Part shown: one piece after another, positions 50,214-62,414 of the stretch
How positions within the stretch are numbered: position 1 is the stretch's first letter
Layout of the letters: each line of letters opens with the position of its first letter
Assembly (NCBI GenBank): GCA_028641055.1
Contig: JAPCYS010000656.1
Span: 310,001 to 374,000, forward strand
Direction: 5' to 3'
Source of the DNA: Alopecurus myosuroides
Taxonomy: Eukaryota > Streptophyta > Magnoliopsida > Poales > Poaceae
Length of the DNA stretch: 64,000 nt
The notes under the pieces: generated by a model
Seen by the model: only the letters and a program-made list of their open reading frames with translations
Databases searched by the model: none
What the model was told of the DNA's origin: nothing
Made by a program: the position numbers and the translations under genes

Positions 50214-53200
50214 TGTCACATCCCAATTTTGGAATAGCTGTTAACACAGTTGTTTTGCTAATTTCTTGACTAATAAACCTTGGTTGTGTTTGTTTGTGGT
50301 TGTTTAAGTGCAACCAAACAAACTAATTATATAAACTTGCAAACTTAAAAGGATAGCAAAGCAGTGAACTAAAAATATTCAACATATTGTTCCAGGGATA
50401 AAAATATTCAACATATTGTTCCAATGACCTTGGCAATATTTTCTAAAGTAAATTTTGATCAAAGAGTTTTCCAAAAACATCTTAGGAATCTCATACTTGT
50501 TGAATATCATTCCAAGACCTAAATTAAGAAAGAGGAAACACTTAATAAAATTTCCCTAAAAGATTATCAGAAAAAGAGGCATTCTTAAATGCTTCACCAA
50601 AATATTATCAAATGTTTTTCCAACCTTGCAAGATTAAAAACAAAGGTATTGGAGAGCATTGACTTGCTATCTCTAGTCACACAAATATTTTGGCAAAGCA
50701 TTGCTAAAGAAAAGCCTAGTGCTTTATTAAATAGAAATTCCAATATTTCCAGAACAGAAAACTAAAACAAGTTACTATTGGAAACTATCTTAAAATGATT
50801 TGAAATTCATACCATTGCTTCCTTATATCAATAAGGAACACACACAAGAGGAGACCAAAATTTGAATCCATTAAAGTCCTGAAAACATGAATTTTCTCCA
50901 CAGCAACAATTGGGATTTTGAACAAGTTTGTTCTACAAACTTTTTCCAAATGCCATGAAATAAATACCACATGCTCTATATCATAAATAAGGATGAAAAC
51001 CAAAAGGGCACAAGTTTGTGAATAATCTAAGTTGCCAAAAACCCCTGTTTTCTTGACAGCACCTTTTTGAAATTTGAACAAGTTTGTTCTATGAAGTAAC
51101 TCAAAATGACTTGAATTTTCTACCACCTAAGGAACATATCAAATAAGGAATGTGTGCCAAAAATTATCATTTTTGGAAGCTCTTAAGTAGGTTAATAAAT
51201 TCAATGTCCATTTTTGTAAGAATTCAAATTTGAACAACTTTGAATTATAAAGTGTATCCAATGGATCCAATTTTCACATATGTTGTACATCTCAACTAAT
51301 AATAATTTTGGGCAAAAGGAAATTACTTTTTGACTTTGTTGGATGGGTGAAAATATCCTTTTTCAGAGAACACAGGGACCTTGTTGTAATTTTCTAGGGA
51401 CCTAAATGCAATCCGAGTCACTCATCTCCTACCTCTAGCCATGCTGTAGAAACAGCACCCCTACTCCATGCCTTCGATGAGAAGGAACCTTTGAGGATAA
51501 GAGGACCCCCATGTGACCTTGTCTGCCCACATCTCTCTCTCTCCCCCCCCCTCTCCATCGACTCTTCAAAAAAAAAAGGAACAAACCGAAACCCTAGTTT
51601 GCCTCACCGTTCGATTCGCCTATCGAGACCTCGCCGTCGGCAACCGTGTGTACCATTGGCTCCGCCTTGTCGTGGTGGTGCTCGGTGCACAAGGAATCGG
51701 GCCGAAACACGTCGTGGCGCCCGCGCCACCCCCTCCTTCTTCGGCTCCGGGAGGACTCCGGCGAGGATTCCCGCCGATTAGCTCCCTCTCCGACCTCACC
51801 GAGCCTCCTGTCGCATTCCACGGTGAGCACGCGGTCCTCCGCCGCCTTTTTCCCCCTCTCACTCTGCCCCTAAAACCCCGCCGCGCCTTGCTCGTTTTCC
51901 GGCCACCATGGGCGCGCCGTCGCCGCCGCTTTCCGGCCGCTCCCAAGCGAAACATCCCTCGTAGTTTCCCCTCGACGAGAGCATCGCGTAGATGGTTAGG
52001 AATCGATTTTGGCGTCCGATTTCGCCGGAATTTGCTCGCCGGACTTGTTCCCGCCGGCGGTGACGCAGGACGACGTCATCGTCTCCTTGACCCCGCGCGG
52101 GAAAGGTCAAAACCCGCGGGTGGGGCCAGCTGGCCCGCGTGGCTGCCACCGTGGCCGTTGGCCCGCTGTCAGCGGCTAAGGCTAGTTCCCCGCGGTAAAT
52201 CGGTTTTGGCCGGCCCCAAAACTGGATCTGGCCCATCCCTAGTTCTTTTTCCAAATTAATTTTTACAGAAACATTCAGTTTACTTTTGGCTCTAAATAAA
52301 TATCTAAAAGATGATTTTGACCAAGACAAAAATCACAGTGTACCTAAACAAATATAAACCACCTCCAACTTGTAGATCACATTGGATGTATATTTTAAGA
52401 ATGAAAAATGATTTTGGCAACAGGTACCAGAAACACCAAAATGAGCCCCATTTTTGTTTTAACAACTCAGAATGAAGTGAGACAAATTGCATTGGAAAGC
52501 TCTTGCAATTTCCTAACAGGAGCAATTGACCTCGTTTCCAAATTCGTTGTATTTTTGAAATGGCATCAATTTGGTAAAACACCAGAGATCACTTTGGTGA
52601 TTTTTAAATTAATTAAAGATGAATTTTGATGCAAACCAAATTGGATGGTCTTTTATATGTTTAGGAATATCAAACCTAGAAGGGTTTAATTTTTTAGAGC
52701 ATCCTATAAAATTTGGTGGACAGATCTTTGTTTTGCATGTTTCTGCCATTTTGGCATTTTAAGTAATTAAATTGTATGATTAATTTGTATTGCAATATTG
52801 TTTTCTAGCATGTATAAGATGTGAACTTGTTTTCTAAGTGTTCTTTTCTATTTAGCATGTTAGAAATGTGTGGACTTGATTTGAGAAGAAATATGATTTT
52901 GTTATTAACATAAGATTATTCTCTAGTTAATATTTGCATAATATTTTTGATGATAAAATTATGTGCAAGCACTTGGAGTCTTGATTGGATCCAGTACCAT
53001 GTGGTACTTATATTTTGTTAGTATCACCTCTTCTAAGCTTGCATTGATTTGGTAGAAAAGCATGTATTTGTCATGACTTGAAAATGTTCTGGAAAAATTC
53101 CCTCATGTGAGGAATTTTTGGCATAAGAATTTGTGGTTGTGTATCCACATATTTTGTGTTTTGTTCATAGGCCAGTAGCATTTTGATTATGTTTTTAATG

Positions 53201-56200
53201 AGTACTTATCCCTAGAGTTTTCACTTGTGTGAAAACAATAGCATGAGTATCATTGCCTTGCTTATTTAAACACCCTATTATTTTCTGCTAGTATTGTATT
53301 GCACTAGGTGCTAGTTTAGGTTTTTGCTAATTGTTGTCAAGTGTGACCAGAGGCTTTGTGACCTCTTAATGCTTTGATATCTATGGAACACCCACTTTTC
53401 ATTGCATTTTTGGTGGAAACATATTTCCCCCACACTAGATGTGTTTCTTTTATATAGTTCTATAACTATGAGTGCCTAGTATTTTGCTTTGGGAATTTTT
53501 GTGCTAAACAAAAATGGGTATGCTTCTGTTGTAAGTGGTTGTAATCAGTGTGGCTTGATAGGAAAAATCCATATTTGGATGTTTGTTTGTTCCTCTAGAA
53601 TGCCCCTTTTTATTACTACTAGTATGTAGGAGTTTGCCCTGCAAATGATGCATGTTTTGTTAAATGGATATTTTTGTTATACAAAGTATATATGTTTTTC
53701 AGTACTGTTTTTATGACATGGACCCTCTGGTTGTATTTCAATTACTTGATTGAAATTCATCCATTGATTCTTCATGTGTGAGTAGTACTAGTTTTCCTTA
53801 GCATTTTTGTATTGAATTATTTTTCCTGCCAACTTGTGTTTGTAGATATTTATGTATCCTTGCATGAGGACATGTTTTCATTCCCATTATGATAACATGT
53901 TTCCTTGTTTGCATTTTAGTACTTTATTTATTTGCTGCTTGCATAGCAAATTTTTAGTAGAAGCATGTCTATAGGATTCCTCCTTTTAGTCATTATTCTA
54001 TTGTTCTCACTATGAGAAATGGTGTGTTTCGTGATGAGTCTATTACCTTATTACACATATGTAGGCTCACTGATTTGTAAAAGTAACTTTTTGCAAATCA
54101 AGTGTCTTAGTTATTCTTGGTGTGATTTTAGACTTAGTAAGATAGCTACCTTTTCTTTTTGTTGTTGGTGATAGACCCATTGCCATGCTTATTTTGTGCA
54201 TGTTTTATAACACTTTTAGTAGTCTCACCCTTGTGAACTAAGTGTATTTTGGGTTTATTAATATCTTGGTATGAGAGTGGCACACCCGCTGAATCCATGT
54301 ATTAAGGTTGAGATATGTTCCTCCAACCTTAAGCTGTCTTATTAAATGGCATTTCTGCCAAGTGTGTTTGTTTGATTGTTTGCCTCCATTAGTAAATTGT
54401 GTGATTTGTTATTAGATTTCCTTGCTATGTATTGTTGTTATTTTGCTTGCCTTGATTGGTTCTGAATGTGTCCTTTATTCCTTTTACGGCGTTAGAAAAC
54501 GAAGAGGAAGGAAGTGTCGTGAAGCTCTCTGTTTCAAGTTCCAGTCACTCCAACACCAGGGACACAGAGATACCAGGCAAGCATCCGATTGCTTGTTGAT
54601 ACAATACTTACCATTATCTATCATGCATGTTTTACCTCTGAAGTTTTACAAAAACTTGATTATCAAAACTATTTTTTGAGGTGGAAATTACTACTATACT
54701 ATAATAGGTTACTACATGCAAATAGTTAAACTGGTAATACCAAGCCCATAGGCCACCATATGGTATTTAAATTTACCATCAAATATATTAGTCCCTAATG
54801 GACACCCTAAAATTGTGATTCTACCAAACCAAGGCTTTACGGAAAAAACCCGGAGAAAAGGCGGATCCTTGTTCTCCGGAGGAATGTGGAAGTGGTCATT
54901 TTTGAGAAAGTGGTGTTTTTCAAAAATGACACATAACCTAGTCTTCGCTGGACAACCTTTACCGTACTGCCACTTTACCCCAATATGGGTAGGGGCTTGA
55001 TTAAAAACTTGTTATGGTTAGTGTGTGCTATCTCAAGTGCTAAAGGGATGGATCCTCCGAACCGAAATGTTGCTAGGAGTGGGGAATACGGGACATCTAA
55101 AGGTGTGGGATTAATTTTCCCTCCGGATGCAGCAGTTTGGGCCTCCTGTCTGGGCGGTGTGAGACACGGCTTGCCGGGGGGAAACCCAATTGAAGAGATA
55201 GACATGTTCTAGCTTGTACATAGTGGATATTCAAGATCAGTTATCTGATGTTCTCATAGGTTGAGGACAGTCCCATGGGTGTTTCATGGCGGATTCTGGA
55301 TCTGGTGGAAATGTGTACACCTCTGCAGAGTAAAACTAATTCGAGATAGCCGCGTCCTCGGATATGGACGGTTGAATGGCCATGTAGCTAGCATTGTGTC
55401 AATGTTTTCAAAAAGGAAGTTTTTGAAAGGGAATTTTTGGAAAGGAAGTGTTGAACTTGTGAAGTTCGGAAAGGAATGGAAACTTATACGTGGAGGTATC
55501 GTCGATGAAAAAAAGCCAGATGATGTTATACAAACAAAATGTTTTTGCAAACAAAACCATTTCTACTCTAACAAGAATTCTGGAAACTGATTCCAAAAGT
55601 TTTGCAAAGAGAAAATATCTTTAACAAAACTTTACAAAACCTCTTGTACATGTCATATCTACTACAAGAGAAATAAAACTATATATTTTCTTCTGAAGTA
55701 TCTTCTTCAACAAAGATACAGATAAACTACTGCAACTGTGGTGTCATCATATATGAACACCATTGATAGTGAACCATATTTATAGCCTACCTATTCCACC
55801 ATATAAGCATAACTTGCATGTTGGTAAGTGATATGATGGATGTCTTGCTGAGTACATTCAAATGTACTCATTATGGTTTCGCCCCTGTATCTACTTATCA
55901 GACTTCGAGAAGGAGCTTCCGAAGGATATCTATGAGGAGAAGTACGGAGTTGACGCTTTGCGAACTAGGATCGTCTCCGGGTCGCAGCCTGTAGGTTAAG
56001 GCGTGACTTGGCTCAACTACGTTGTGTTTTATTCGTCTTCCGCTGTGTTTGTTAAGTAGCCTGCCCTTGTGGCAGCTGTGCTAGACTTGATCGTGTGATC
56101 ATTTTTGTAATACCTTTATGTATTCGTGTAATGGATGATGTATATCTTGTGCCAACTGTGTATGTTGTTCACGACTGATCTTTCTGGATCGTGAATGTAT

Positions 56201-56240
56201 GCATACTAGGGTTTCAGACTGCCGGTCTGGGGTCCTTACA
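50214..56240 (+). repeat. 3' LTR of the long-LTR element, 6.0 kb
   Basis: Collinear with the 5' LTR. The first 1.3 kb is almost identical in length and sequence. From about 51.5 kb onward it has many one- to few-base losses, often in runs, adding up to about 70 bases. The 68-codon frame of the 5' LTR is interrupted here by such a loss. Confidence 0.92.
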
Positions 56241-56344
56241 GATTTCCTTATGACTTTGCGGTGAATACCGGGTAAGATCCCCTTCCTGGTGTCCCACCAT
56301 ATTTCATCACCCTTTCTTAATTGTGTATTTAGCTACTCACTGAC

Positions 56345-57817
56345 AACATCTTATAGGGCCAGGGTCGTTGTCAGCGATCAAGAGGAAACGGGGACCGAGG
56401 GCCCGGGTAAGGGAAGCCCGGCTGATAAGACTACAAGCCGCGTCCAGCGGTGAAAAACAAGCGTCGCCGCCCAAAACCCGGACACGCAAGGAGCCGAGTA
56501 TCCAATTGCTTCCCATGCAAGCAAGAAGAACAAAACCACCGTCTTGGTGCAGAGAAGGAGCGTCGATTCCGACACACAAATGACCCGGGTTTCGCCTCCT
56601 ACAAGAAGAAAGCTCCTTCCCGGAATTTCCAAGGCCCCGGGTCTTCTGATACGAGTAAAGACACTTTCGATCAGTTGATGAACACTCTCCTCACTATGAA
56701 GACTTCGGAGGGCCAGATCTTGGAGCGCATGGCTGCAGAGCACCAGGTAAGGACACTTGGTATCTCATATTGCATACCTAGTCCCCAAGTTCCAAGTATG
56801 ACTTGCAAAAGTGATGCTTGGTACTTTACGCCACATTCAGCTTTCCATACAATCCAACTAATCTTGCATTTCCTTGCTACTTACAGGCACAGATAACCCG
56901 GTCTGATGAAACTTTACTGAGGACCGAACAACTTCTTCTTGCCGAATGAAACGAAGGGAAATCCTTGAGGATGACATGAAAACCTTGAAGAAAGATGTTT
57001 CCAAATACAAGAAGAAGTGCAATGCTGCTCAAACCGAACTGAAGAAACTATCGGACCAGGTCTCCGATACTTATCAAATCTTGCTCAGTAATTTTCTGCT
57101 GTCGATTGGCTTCATGTCTTTGCTTTATATAACAGACTCGGGATTTACTGATATGCTGTTCTTTTGTACACTGCAGGTGGCCAACCTTGCGGCCCCAGAG
57201 GAAAATGCCATTGTCAAGGCTAAACCCAGACTGTGCTCCGGACTTTCTTGCCGAACAAAATTTATTGGATGCTGTGAAGTGGCCTACGGAAGTCCGGGCG
57301 AAGAGAATCTCGTTCAAGCCATGCTCCACTGTACCAGGCTGATTGAAATCTGGAAACGCTCATCAATGCCGGATTGGAATGACCCGGGCTTTACTCTGAC
57401 CAAAGCTTTCTTTCCAAAGCTTGACCCGGCAAAGGTAACATCCGGGTTTCCCGAATTCAAGGCTGACGGTTCCAAATTTACACCCAAGGATTTCAAAGCC
57501 ATACAAGCCGCAGTGCGCCCCTCAGCTACCACTTTGGCCGATAGCTTGGATCTAAATACAATTATGAGTGCATACGACGCTGATGGCAAAGTTATTACGG
57601 AAGAAGCGCCCCGCCTTTTGATATCTTGGAGAAGTGGGTTTCTAGCTCGGCCAGGAAGAGGGAGGCGACTGCGAAGAGAGAGGCCGAGTTAGGATCGGGC
57701 CCGTCTGCTTCTACACCAGCCGTCCCTCCACCAGTCCGCCCTGATGCAATGAGTCCGGGTAAGGGTGCCGGGAAGGCTAAGCAGCAAACCCAGGACTCAG
57801 ACCCGGAAGGTGCTTAG
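56345..57817 (+). pseudogene. Antisense gene of the Gypsy element, 3' part (spliced)
   Basis: Continues the gene interrupted by the long-LTR element. Exons join through GT-AG introns: AAEHQ|gtaagg (56751) to ttacag|GCACAG (56887), and KLSDQ|gtctcc (57061) to ctgcag|GTGGCC (57178). In the exons are a basic Lys/Arg-rich part and MNTLLTMKTSEGQILERMA. A coiled-coil-like stretch follows with MKTLKKDVSKYKKKCNAAQ, and then PDWNDPGFTLTKAFFPKLDP. The C-terminus is Pro/Gly/Lys-rich and ends at the stop near 57817. A stop inside LLAE*NE (56947) and a frameshift near 57610 show decay. The coiled coil suggests a self-associating or gag-interacting protein; this is inferred. Confidence 0.65.
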
Positions 57818-58865
57818 GAGGCCGAATAGGGCCGTACTATCATAATACCTGTAATTCTTTGTATTCACACTGTTATGCTTTTGATGGTGCGCCTGTGCAC
57901 CCCTGAAACTGACGCTGTACCTTGTAACGTACTTTAGTCCGTGATACTTTGCGGCTTTCCTGGCCTTTTGATAACCGTATTGCTTGCCTATTTTTTGAAC
58001 TTTTCTCGATACCCCGATTCTCTATTGTTGCTCCCTTCGTAAGACTCGTTTTTCCGAGTACCAGGGCTTTGATACGTGGACTTTTTCTTTAAGTCCCCAA
58101 GACTCGGATGGTGAGGTTTTTCGAACTGCGATAGCCAAGTAGTTTGTTTCTGTTCGAAGTCCCCATTCCCCAGGACCAAAGTCCAGTCATGGGGGTGTGG
58201 CCTTTCTCAGAGAACAATTATTTTTTACCGAGTCGCAAGCCTAAAGCCATTCCGTTGAATACTGAAGTTATGCTTGATAGTTGTTGAGTTTCCGGCTTTA
58301 GCCTTGTACTCTGCATAAACTTGTGGTTTAGATGACCCTTTTGACTATCTTGTACTGTAAGCCGGCTTTCGCGTGGATACCATGTTGTTACATCCATACA
58401 GAACATTGTCAGGCAAGTCCCATTGGGCTTCATGGCTGATTGTAATCGTAAGCGAACGAATCATGCCACTTAGTGCGAGTCACATCGAGCTTAAGTAAGA
58501 AAGTCAAGAAAATTTGGCTCCTTTGTCCAGTTATAAGATTGCAGCCGTACTCGTTGCGAATAATCGGCCCTTATAACTATAGGCAATCAAGGCCGGGTCT
58601 TTTGGGTTGCTAGCTGGGCTACTTGAGCCGCCAGCCCCCGAGACCTGTATATACTCAACATTCTTAATGATACGGAAATACTGATGCCACTGGATACTAC
58701 TTACTTGTAATCAGCTGTAACGAAATAGGACTTGATACCATCTCTTTATTGCTGCGAGAAAGTTTGGGTCAGCAGGCCGCCTCATAAAAAACCTTCCAGT
58801 CCCTAGGTACCTGGGTAGGAAAAGAGCGCGTCTGAAACCTCTGCCCGTTACATTGTTAGTTCTTC
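57818..58865. other. Gypsy interior between antisense gene and pol relic
   Basis: Non-coding. It contains the 3' end of the antisense transcript (polyadenylation-like sequence soon after 57840) and spacer sequence. The polymerase and integrase region expected here on the minus strand is deleted. Confidence 0.5.
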
Positions 58866-59939
58866 GTGACACCGGTCCCGAACTGCGTGACCGGTGCACA
58901 TTCTCCACACGTTAGACTTTTTCATGACGAGTACCGGGTTTACTAGCCAACCCGGGTAGGTGTTTCCATGACATGGCCGGTTGAGAGTAACCCGGCAGCT
59001 TCTTCTTCTGTGGCGGATTGTTTGAGGGGTCATCCTTGACAAAATCCACCATTTTAGCATCTGTGTTACCTTGGATTTTGCTCGTTCGCCTTCAGTACTC
59101 GGCCTTTTGATGTGGCTCTACCCTCCGGGTCTGCTTGAGACCGGTACTGCTTGAGTTTCTTCTTTTCTACAGGCCTGCTCGGCCATTGCAGCTCTCCTTC
59201 GTCGCATTCAGCTGCTATGTCTCGATTTCCATGTATGGTAATGGTCTTCTTGGACCCGGGATTTTTAGCTGTAGATATACGTAACACGGCCTAGCCCATG
59301 AATTTGGCGTAAGCCGGCCTTCCAAATAACGCGTGATAAGGGCTTGCGCAATTAACTACCTCAAAGGTAAGCCACTCAATTCGATAGTTATCCTTTGACT
59401 CCCAAAGGCTACCTCCAATGCGATTTTTCCCTCGGGGCATGCTGAATGACCCGCACTATCCCATGAAAAACTGTTGAGCTTTTTTGCAGCTGAGATTCCT
59501 TGAGACCCATGCGTAGGAAGGTTTCCCAATACAGTATGTTGATGCTGCTTCCACCATCCATTAAAACCTTTTCAGTTCGTACCCATTGACTTGCGGTGCG
59601 ACTAGAGCCAAGACTCCTGGGTGCTCCACTCTTTCTGGTGATCCCTTCTGCTCCATGTTACCTCCTGTTCTGACCATCTCAAGTACCTCGGGACAGCTAA
59701 CGAAACTGAGTTGACCGCTTGCTTCAGTATCATTTTGTCCTTGTTAGAGCCTCCTGTGGTATGCACATTATATTGACCCAATTGTTTGGGGTTAGCCTGG
59801 AAACCTCCTGCCCCCCCTTGGTTATTACCTTGATTTCCAGCCGCCGATTGCCGGCTGGGGTGGGCCGTTGCCCGGGTTTGCCCCAGGACCCGGTCCTCCT
59901 CCCCGTCCTGCACCTCGCATAGCTCTGTTCACTCCTCAT
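58866..59939 (-). pseudogene. Gypsy protease and reverse-transcriptase start (truncated pol)
   Basis: Reading the minus strand, VLMDGGSSINILYWETF (the Asp codon at 59558-59556) is a retropepsin active-site segment of the DGGSS type found in Tat/Athila elements. Next come SPYHALFGRPAYAKFM and ITIHGN, as in that lineage. Downstream, near 58990-58890, YPGWLVNPVLVMKKSNVWRM matches the N-terminal reverse-transcriptase region. After that the similarity stops abruptly, so the YxDD motif, RNase H and integrase are gone. Frameshifts separate the pieces. The product would be a dead polyprotein. Confidence 0.72.
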
Positions 59940-60187
59940 TTTTCCATCTTTGTAAATCGCGCACTGTTCTAGGAGTGGTTAGCTGGCCTGCCATTCCTGC
60001 TGTGCTTCGGGCATGCCATCCTTAATATGTCCCAATTGTTACCCGGCCTGGTGGACCTTGATATTCCTCCATTGTGGTTACCTCCGTTCAAATATCCTTC
60101 TGCTCTGGGTCTCGAAGACCCGGCTTCTGTGTTGGCGACAAACTCGGAGCCTCCTTCAAACGGCGCTTGTTCTGGCTATTTTCGTTA

Positions 60188-62214
60188 TTACCTGATGCTG
60201 ATCCATTGCCGTTCTTCCGTTATTGCTTGTGTTGCTTTTAACCTTCTTGTCATCAACTTCTTCTTCTGTAGTAACTGTCCGCAGCGTGTTTGTTGCACGC
60301 ATCCATCAATTCTCCCATTGTAACTTCCGACGCATTTCGACTGGACTTCATGCGAGTTAACTTTTGCACTAAAGGTATAATACTTGCATGTTTTTGCATG
60401 GCTTGTAGCGCATCCTTGGGCTGGATATCCGTGGATGAGTGGAGTATCTCCATAACCCGGCGCACCCAACTGCGCGCCGATTCTCCCTTCTTCTGGACGC
60501 ATCGCTCTAGATCATCAAATAGTGAATAATTTCCTGCAGGTCCCGTGAAAGTGCTTGACAAACGCGGTCTTCAATTCCTCCCAAGACTTGATCGATCCTT
60601 CCGGCAAATTGGTGAACCACAATTTTGCTGCTCCTTCAACATCATCAGGTACATGAACTTGGCTTGGAGGTTCTCGGACGCGTTGCGAATTGACATTGCC
60701 ATCTCGTAACTGCTTAGCCATGTCTCGGGATCCATAGTTGGCTCATAATTCACTACTTTCCCTGGCTCTTTGAATTTTTCCGGTAAGGTTCAGCTCTGAT
60801 ACTGTCCGAGAGACATTTAGGCCCTGCAAGAACGGTTGAGCCGGCCTGGCTCTGGAAACGTGTGATACCGCGGGGCGCGGCTGGCGCGATGCGGCGGGAA
60901 GTCCCATGCACTGCAGACCCGGCCGCGGCCCTCCGAGCCCTAGAACTGTCCACGACGGCCTGTGCTGCTGATGCTGCCGAGCGCGGAGGAGGCGCATTTG
61001 CTGCTGCTCTTCCCTCCGTCGCGCTGAACTTGTTTGGATATTCCCTTGCTGTTGACTGACGTATGGCGTCCCGTGCATACCGCTTCTGTGATCCGGATAA
61101 TTGGCTTGCTGTGCCAACCGCAGTGTGCAACAGATCGATGGCTTGCCGAGTCATCTCTGCATGGGGCGACTCTCCCACAGGATTTGATTCAACGCGAGTG
61201 TCGCTGCATATACATTATCCATGGGGTTATTGTATTGCCGGCTGGTGTGCGGAACCGTGATGGTGGCGGTGGTGGAGATCGTTGCCGGTTGTGACTCTAG
61301 TTTGTGGTGGGGGTAACCCGGTCCGCTCATTCGCCGGATGTGTCGCTGCTGTCACCTGTTTGGGTGCAGTTCCCTGTTCGCCACTTGGTATCGGCTGGTC
61401 CTGAGGTGTAACAAATAAATTAGCCGGGTTAATAACCCCGCCCATTGCTGGTAACCTGGTGTGGTGCCTTTGATGTATTCTAGACGTTTCCTCTCGGCTG
61501 GGTTTCCAACGCATCTAGCTCACGCCGCCGCGTGGCCATCCCTTGCCTTTCTGCCTCTACCTGCCTTCTTTGCTGCTCCAGCGCACGACGAGCCACATCC
61601 AGATCCCTGACGCGTTCCGCTGCCGTTTTCCGGAGTGATAACCGTTGCGAGAACCGTGGGGTCTATGAATCAGATATTGTCGAATAAGGCCGGGTGGCGC
61701 GGGTTCGAAGGACCCGAGCCTGGTGTTTGGTTTTCTAAGAATCCGAGCGTATTTGCATGCAACTCTTCATCCGCTGCCCTGCTGGTTACTGATGCCGACT
61801 CTCCATCAACCCGGGCCAAGACCGGGTCTCCGTTAGCCGCGCCCTGTTGCAGGGCCACTGCCTGAGCCCCCCGACTGATGCCGCGGTTGCGTTTCCTTGT
61901 TGAGGTTGGCCGCGGGGGCCGCATAGACTGCAACTCTGCGTACGATATCCGTGTAAATTCATGCTGTTCTTCCTCATCGTTCCCTCATACCGAATTTCCA
62001 GTAGATCCAGATAGACCCGTATCATCTTCTCTTTCGGCCGTCGCGTGGGGTCCATGCCGGCTCCTCCGGCTGTTCCCACTCCGCGATGGTTCTTCTGCCG
62101 GATGTGTCGTTCCAATCGATCTTCAGCATCTGATCGGATAGGACGTGGCTTTTCCTGGCATAGAATCAGATCCAACGTTGTCAGGGATCGAATTGGAAGC
62201 ACATACCATACCAA
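60188..62214 (-). pseudogene. Gypsy gag (frameshifted)
   Basis: Follows the primer-binding site on the minus strand. A proline/glutamine-rich N-terminal half (about 62214-60800) leads into a recognisable retrotransposon gag core at 60753-60250: MDPETWLSSYEMAM, VEGAAKLWFTNLPEGSIKSW, then ELKTAFVKHFHGTC, and later ARSWVRRVMEILHSS. Gag proteins build the particle that packages element RNA. At least three frame changes in the core show that it is broken. The protease follows after a short Gly/Gln-rich linker. Confidence 0.72.
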
Positions 62215-62394
62215 TGAAGATGCTGATCCGGCCGATCGTCACGACGGATCCGGATTCGAGGTGATCCGACTCCGGCCCCCAGCCGGAATCGTCCACCATC
62301 TTTTCTCCTTCGTGGTCGATGTAGATTTCGCCGATGACAAGATTCTCCATGCCCTTCCGAGCTTCTCCCGTGATGTAAACACCTTTGGACGCAG

Positions 62395-62413
62395 GCCCCA
62401 CGGTGGGCGCCAA
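62395..62413 (-). promoter_or_regulatory. Primer-binding site of the Tat-like element
   Basis: The minus strand reads ttggcgcccaccgtggggc directly inside the right LTR. This is a GC-rich, tRNA-type priming site seen in many grass Gypsy elements, and it fixes the minus orientation of the element. Confidence 0.7.
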
Positions 62414-62414
62414 C

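Larger units (their letters stand above)
40484..56240 (+). mobile_element. Nested long-LTR, non-coding retrotransposon (LARD-like), 15.76 kb
   Basis: A perfect 5-bp duplication GATTT (40479-40483 and 56241-56245) flanks LTRs of 6099 and 6027 bp starting TGTCACATCCC and ending GGTCCTTACA. A primer-binding site tggtatcagagcc lies five bases after the 5' LTR, and a purine tract aaggggggaagacc abuts the 3' LTR. The 3.6-kb interior has no gag or pol frame. Before the purine tract, the gaatctcggggacgagattc sequence resembles the end of chromovirus (Tekay-type) pol genes, so it probably derives from one. It would depend on another element's proteins. Confidence 0.92.

Noticed and set aside
51513..52259. 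248-codon frame in the 3' LTR
   Set aside because: It is in a GC-rich part of an LTR; the matching region of the 5' LTR is not open in the same way, and no domain is seen.
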